Made by a program: the position numbers and the translations under genes. Shown here piece after piece: positions 23,602 through 27,073 of a DNA stretch of 27,073 nt; the stretch's first letter is position 1, and the number at the start of each line of letters is the position of its first letter. The notes beneath the pieces are model-generated. The model worked only from the letters and a program-made list of their open reading frames with translations, was not told where the DNA came from and searched no databases. This DNA comes from Planctomycetota bacterium (GTDB taxonomy: Bacteria > Planctomycetota > PUPC01 > JACPCR01): assembly GCA_030740295.1 (NCBI GenBank), contig JASLXP010000797.1, forward strand, positions 1 to 27,073, given 5' to 3'.

Positions 23602-25281
23602 TCAGAAATCCCACTGATCCTTAGCGTCTCCCTGATCTCCGTCCGCCTCGTCGTCTTCCTCACCGGCTTCCTCCTCTTCCCCACCGGCCTCGTCTCCACT
23701 GGAATCCCCTCCTTCCGCGGCCTGGGCCTCTGCAGCCTCTTTGGACTGATCGATGAACGCCACCAGGATGAGCATTCCTGCGACGAATCCGATGGCGGCC
23801 ATCGTGTACCAGAACTTTCCGTAGTTCACTCTGCTGAACGAATTGGATTTGCTCCACTCTTCGTTTGCCGCGATTGCGGGCCCAATCTTCTTGAGCTCGG
23901 CCAGGGCCTCTTTCTGTTTTACGATGGCATCCTGTGGATTCTGAGCCCACAGGCTTGTGGCCGCTGCCTCCATCGATGCAAGCGGAGAGCTCAGTGCTTC
24001 TTGTGACGTTTTATCCTTGCCGGCCAAGCCCTTCAGATGCTGGAAGAGCTTATTCTGCTGGGCATACAGAACTCTGACACGAGTCTCGCCAGATTCGGCC
24101 TCATCAAGGAGTGCGTTCTGGGCTTCTACCAACGTATACGAGACGGAGGAAGCCCCTAGAGTCTGACCGTAAACCGTGCCCGCCAGGATGGGGCCAATAC
24201 CAAGGAGAATGATCCCAAAAACGGTCTGAACCGAGTTTCGGATGTCTTCCTCGGCAATGGCATCAATGTAAATGAAGGCGGCAGCATAGTAGCAGGAGAA
24301 ACAGACGCCGTGCAGGAACTGGCTGACCACAATGATCTCCAGCGGAAATGATGGGGTCCCGAAGATGGCATACCTGGCCACGTAAGCCATGCAGCCTGCG
24401 AAGATGACCTTCTTCATTCTCAGCTTGGCCAGCAGAAAGCCGAGAGGCGCCAGAACAATTATTTCAGCAAACTGGCCGATGGACATCGCCGGTCCGATAT
24501 GGCCGTCTTTCAAACCGATGTCTGAAAGAAATGATCCGGTATGGATGAAGTAGATCGTGTGAACGATGCTGATCAGCAGGCTGGCCCCTACCAGCGTGGT
24601 GAACGATGAATACCGGAAAAGTGCGAACGCCTTCGCAAACGCAAGCTTTGCCACGCCCTCTTTCTTTGGTGGCGTCGCCGGAAGAGTCAGACTGTAAATG
24701 CCCAAAGCAAAAGAAAGGATGCCTGAGAATTTCAGCGCATTCGCCAACAGCATGACCGCACCATCTTTTTCGGGGCCTTCGAGGAATGGCGGCATTGAGG
24801 TGAATTTGAGATCCGTCTGAATCCAGATCCAGGGGAAGATCCAACTCGCGGCGATCCATCCAATCGTGCCCCAGACGCGTACATACGGAAACTCCTTTTC
24901 CTGGTCATCCAGATGCGCAAACGCGAGCGAGTTCGTCAGCGCAATCGTCGGCATGTAAAGGACGCTGTAAATGATGGACAGCCACAGCCATGCCTGATAG
25001 CTCGTCTGCGTGGCCGTGTACCACTTGACCGCCCCTCCAGCCATGAAGAGGAAAGCCAGAAACCTTTCAGTATTGAAATATCTGTCCGCCAGCTGTCCGG
25101 CAATAAACGGCGCGCAGATGGCACCGACTGCGCCAGCGAACCCGAGAATCGTCCCTATCTGTGCACCGGAAAAGCCAAGCCCGCCACCCAGGTAACGGCC
25201 CGCCACTGGCAGCCAGGCCCCCCAAACTGCGTACTCGAGAAACATCATCAGAGAGAGTCGGGAATACTTGACCTTATCCAT
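23602..25281 (-). CDS. MFS transporter, nucleoside:H+ symporter-like, with helical insert and acidic C-terminal tail
   Basis: A 559-residue inner-membrane transporter starting at ATG 25281 with CAGGAG 6 bases upstream. The N-terminus SRLSLMMFLEYAVWGAWLPV, FAHLDDQEKEFPYVRVWGTIGWI and SFLSDIGLKDGHIGPAMSIGQ-like segments match the NupG/XapB group (Nuc_H_symport). Members take up nucleosides, and relatives in this kind of lineage often sit with sugar genes. It is longer than the usual ~410-420 residues for two reasons. A ~110-residue soluble, helical segment (about 370-478, LLDEAESGETRVRVLYAQQN onward) lies before the last membrane helix, and the final ~45 residues are almost all Glu, Asp, Gly, Ala and Ser before ending KDQWDF. 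Both additions are expected to face outside the membrane core. No metabolic partner gene is adjacent. Confidence 0.88.
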   Translation of the reverse strand: MDKVKYSRLSLMMFLEYAVWGAWLPVAGRYLGGGLGFSGAQIGTILGFAGAVGAICAPFIAGQLADRYFNTERFLAFLFMAGGAVKWYTATQTSYQAWLWLSIIYSVLYMPTIALTNSLAFAHLDDQEKEFPYVRVWGTIGWIAASWIFPWIWIQTDLKFTSMPPFLEGPEKDGAVMLLANALKFSGILSFALGIYSLTLPATPPKKEGVAKLAFAKAFALFRYSSFTTLVGASLLISIVHTIYFIHTGSFLSDIGLKDGHIGPAMSIGQFAEIIVLAPLGFLLAKLRMKKVIFAGCMAYVARYAIFGTPSFPLEIIVVSQFLHGVCFSCYYAAAFIYIDAIAEEDIRNSVQTVFGIILLGIGPILAGTVYGQTLGASSVSYTLVEAQNALLDEAESGETRVRVLYAQQNKLFQHLKGLAGKDKTSQEALSSPLASMEAAATSLWAQNPQDAIVKQKEALAELKKIGPAIAANEEWSKSNSFSRVNYGKFWYTMAAIGFVAGMLILVAFIDQSKEAAEAQAAEGGDSSGDEAGGEEEEAGEEDDEADGDQGDAKDQWDF

Positions 25282-25657
25282 AGTGGCTCCTGTTGGTGCA
25301 TGCCTCGTCTGTTTTAACCGGCATCAGCCGGTCGCTGCCCGCGTGGCTTCCGCATCTGAAGGCGCACAGTTTGGGGCGTGTAAGCCGCATAATCAATGCA
25401 GATTTCAGAGCGGGAATAATGAAGAATCTCCTCAGAAACCGACACACTCGTGGCCACGGCCGCAGACGGTCAGCCCAGTCTTTATCTCTTCGAATGAAGT
25501 TTAAGGCTATCACTACTCCACGAAGCGCGGAGCTTCACGAAAAGAAGTTGGGTTGCCAAGACAGAAGCAAGGAATGTCATCCTGCTTTGACGCTCTGTGA
25601 GGCCAACGCCAGAATACTCGGGTTATCTGGAAATCATTCCTCCCTGCTCAAGCGTAG
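25282..25657. other. Intergenic region between divergent genes
   Basis: This 376-base gap separates the MFS gene (minus) from the CBM9-like gene (plus) and should hold both promoters. I see one perfect hairpin near the MFS start and a weaker GAAGC/GCTTC stem near 25531-25546. The plus strand is open as an unlikely 146-codon frame rich in Arg, His and Ser that runs into the next gene, which I do not accept. No tRNA, riboswitch or convincing -35/-10 pair was recognised. Confidence 0.6.
25317..25332 (-). promoter_or_regulatory. Perfect 6-bp palindromic hairpin upstream of the MFS gene
   Basis: ACCGGC (25317-25322) and GCCGGT (25327-25332) are exact inverted copies around a 4-base ATCA loop, 35 bases before the MFS start codon. 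On the minus strand it is followed by TTAAAAC. It could be an operator, a leader hairpin or a chance stem. Confidence 0.35.
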
Positions 25658-25678
25658 ATGTCAGCCACACCTGGGACA

Positions 25679-27073
25679 ATGCTTTGCTCACGACTCTTGG
25701 CGCCCACCGTTGTTCTCTTTTCCCAAGTGTTGATGATGGCAGAGGAAAAGGGAAAGGGCTCTGGTCACGCGGCTAAGTCGCCGAAGCTCGCATCGGTCCG
25801 GACGATTCGAGCTCAGCGAGTCGAAGGCCGCACAGTGTTGGATGGCAGACTTGATGAGCCTTTCTGGCAACGCGCTGACAAAGCATCGGACTTCAGCGTC
25901 ATTTACAGTTCGAAGACGGCGGCAGTTCGTAAGACCGTCGGCCGCGTCGCATACGACGACGACAATCTGTTTGTCGGGGTCGACTGTCTTGAGCCGAGAA
26001 TGGATCTTTTGAAAAGGATCACGGCAAAGAGCTCCGGAAAGTTCGATTACCATGAGGGTGAGACCGTCGAGATATTTCTGGACGTCGCTCACAATCGTAA
26101 AGAGTTCTTTCAGATTCTGGTCAACACAAACGGCTCGTGGGTAACTCACACCACCCAGGCGATGCAACTTCGGAATGTCGAAATCTATCCGGCAGTTCAG
26201 TTTCGTGAAGACGGGTTCTCAATCGAAGTAAAGATTCCCTTTGCCGTGCTCCACCTGCGGCCCGGACAGAATCGGACCTGGGGCTTCAACATCACCCGTG
26301 CCCGCATGATTGAGGGGATCCCCGGTAAAGACGTAAATCCGAACCAGGTCTACAGCGTGTGGCAGAATACCGGCGGCCCCTTTCGGCGGCCCGATCGCTT
26401 CGGTGCCCTCCGGGTTGAGGCAGGCCTGTCGGCCTTTCATTACGACGTCAGCATCCTGGAGACAGCCGGCGGGCCTCAGCTTGAACTCGCCAACAGGACT
26501 GGAAAGGAGCAGCGGATCAGATTGGAGCTCGGTTCGGGTGACGCGAGTAAGCCCCACGTTCAGGAGATGTCTCTGAAGCCGGAGAAGGACCGCACCATCG
26601 ATCTGCCGCTGAAGAATGGCAGCATCAACGTGGACGTGGCATTGGCCGAGGCCCGGACCGGACGAGTCGTTTACCAGGGCGGCACCCGACTGGCCGAGGT
26701 GGCCGAGACCGAGAAATTGACGCCGGAGTTGAGCGACTTAAAGCGGCGCGGCTATGTGGTGTTTTCACGAAGCTACCTGGAACGGGGCTCTCACCGCTCG
26801 GTACCCACCCCCGGTCAGCTCAAACGGCCACTGCAGTTATTTGCCGCGCCCGGTGAATACGAACCTGTCTCGCTGGCAGTGCACGCGGGCAGAGACCTGA
26901 GCGCTCTTCGAATTGGGCTGGCCGGTGATCTGAAGTCAAAGACCGGTGACGTCATTCCCAAAGAAGCTGTCGAGATCAGAGTCGTCGAGTCTATGAAATG
27001 CTGGTTCAGCCCAACGGAGTACAAGAAGACGGAGTGTTTTCTGATCCGAAACAGGGAGCGGGACATCGCGGCG
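25679..27073 (+). CDS. Secreted CBM9-like plus GH123/DUF4091-like protein (partial, C-terminus off window)
   Basis: The frame is open from ATG 25658 to the right edge. I prefer ATG 25679 because it gives a compact signal peptide (MLCSRLLAPTVVLFSQVLMMA, cleavage near the final Ala), whereas ATG 25733 would remove it; no start has a clear ribosome binding site. Residues ~30-250 match the carbohydrate-binding module family 9 pattern: VLDGRLDEPFWQRAD, GRVAYDDDNLFVGVDCLEP, ETVEIFLDVAHNRKEFFQI and SIEVKIPFAVL. From ~345 the text RRGYVVFSRSYLERG, FAAPGEYEPVSLAVHAG and PKEAVEIRVVESM resembles the N-terminal beta domain of GH123/DUF4091-type glycoside-hydrolase proteins; the catalytic barrel would lie beyond the edge. 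Likely exported and acting on polysaccharides or glycoconjugates. Confidence 0.85.
   Translation, partial: MLCSRLLAPTVVLFSQVLMMAEEKGKGSGHAAKSPKLASVRTIRAQRVEGRTVLDGRLDEPFWQRADKASDFSVIYSSKTAAVRKTVGRVAYDDDNLFVGVDCLEPRMDLLKRITAKSSGKFDYHEGETVEIFLDVAHNRKEFFQILVNTNGSWVTHTTQAMQLRNVEIYPAVQFREDGFSIEVKIPFAVLHLRPGQNRTWGFNITRARMIEGIPGKDVNPNQVYSVWQNTGGPFRRPDRFGALRVEAGLSAFHYDVSILETAGGPQLELANRTGKEQRIRLELGSGDASKPHVQEMSLKPEKDRTIDLPLKNGSINVDVALAEARTGRVVYQGGTRLAEVAETEKLTPELSDLKRRGYVVFSRSYLERGSHRSVPTPGQLKRPLQLFAAPGEYEPVSLAVHAGRDLSALRIGLAGDLKSKTGDVIPKEAVEIRVVESMKCWFSPTEYKKTECFLIRNRERDIAA

Noticed and set aside
25293..25733. 146-codon plus-strand frame in the gap before the CBM9-like gene
   Set aside because: Arg/His/Ser-rich with no motif, and it overlaps the start of the better-supported secreted protein in another frame.

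Overview
The window is a bacterial chromosomal segment, roughly mid-50s %GC by eye, with dense and mostly non-overlapping genes and clear Shine-Dalgarno motifs at several starts. It carries outer-surface or periplasmic repeat proteins (FG-GAP/VCBS, two PQQ-type beta-propellers), a DUF6807 (PmoA-like) protein beside a xylose-isomerase-like TIM barrel, a nucleoside-type MFS transporter, a COG2252-like permease and a CBM9-like/GH123-like secreted protein. This gene content is typical of uncultivated PVC-type or neighbouring lineages (Planctomycetota, Lentisphaerota, Hydrogenedentota, Sumerlaeota). I cannot place it more precisely, and no rRNA, tRNA, phage, transposon or CRISPR array is visible.

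Layout. 1-2266 (minus): the start of a zinc-ribbon/acidic protein and a 541-residue NCS2/COG2252-type permease, separated by a strong hairpin. 2400-4448 (plus): a promoter, an unrecognised coiled-coil protein with a possible acetyltransferase-like tail, and an orphan CheB. 4449-4581: an ATTCACC heptad repeat between convergent genes. 4577-5782 (minus): a DUF1537/four-carbon sugar-acid kinase-like protein.

5979-15739 (plus) is a tight five-gene operon and the most interesting part. In order it encodes a secreted YdjY-like domain fused to acylphosphatase, a secreted FG-GAP repeat protein, a membrane-anchored PQQ-type propeller, a dikinase with rifampin-phosphotransferase-like architecture but a PPDK-like ATP-grasp motif, and a three-helix membrane protein resembling the DUF106/EMC3/Oxa1 group. 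The last three are joined by 4- and 1-base overlaps. It pairs envelope display proteins with phosphoryl-transfer enzymes; the joint function is unknown.

15784-25281 (minus): a two-TM potassium channel with a RCK-type domain (probable TTG start), a DUF6807 protein directly downstream of a sugar isomerase/epimerase (a catabolic pair), a 1360-residue protein with a degenerate FHA domain, one TM helix and a large PQQ-type propeller, and a nucleoside-type MFS transporter with a strongly acidic tail. 25679-end (plus): a secreted CBM9-like/GH123-like protein cut by the window edge. The isomerase, DUF6807 protein, MFS transporter, sugar-acid kinase and CBM9/GH123-like protein suggest an organism living on carbohydrate or nucleoside debris.
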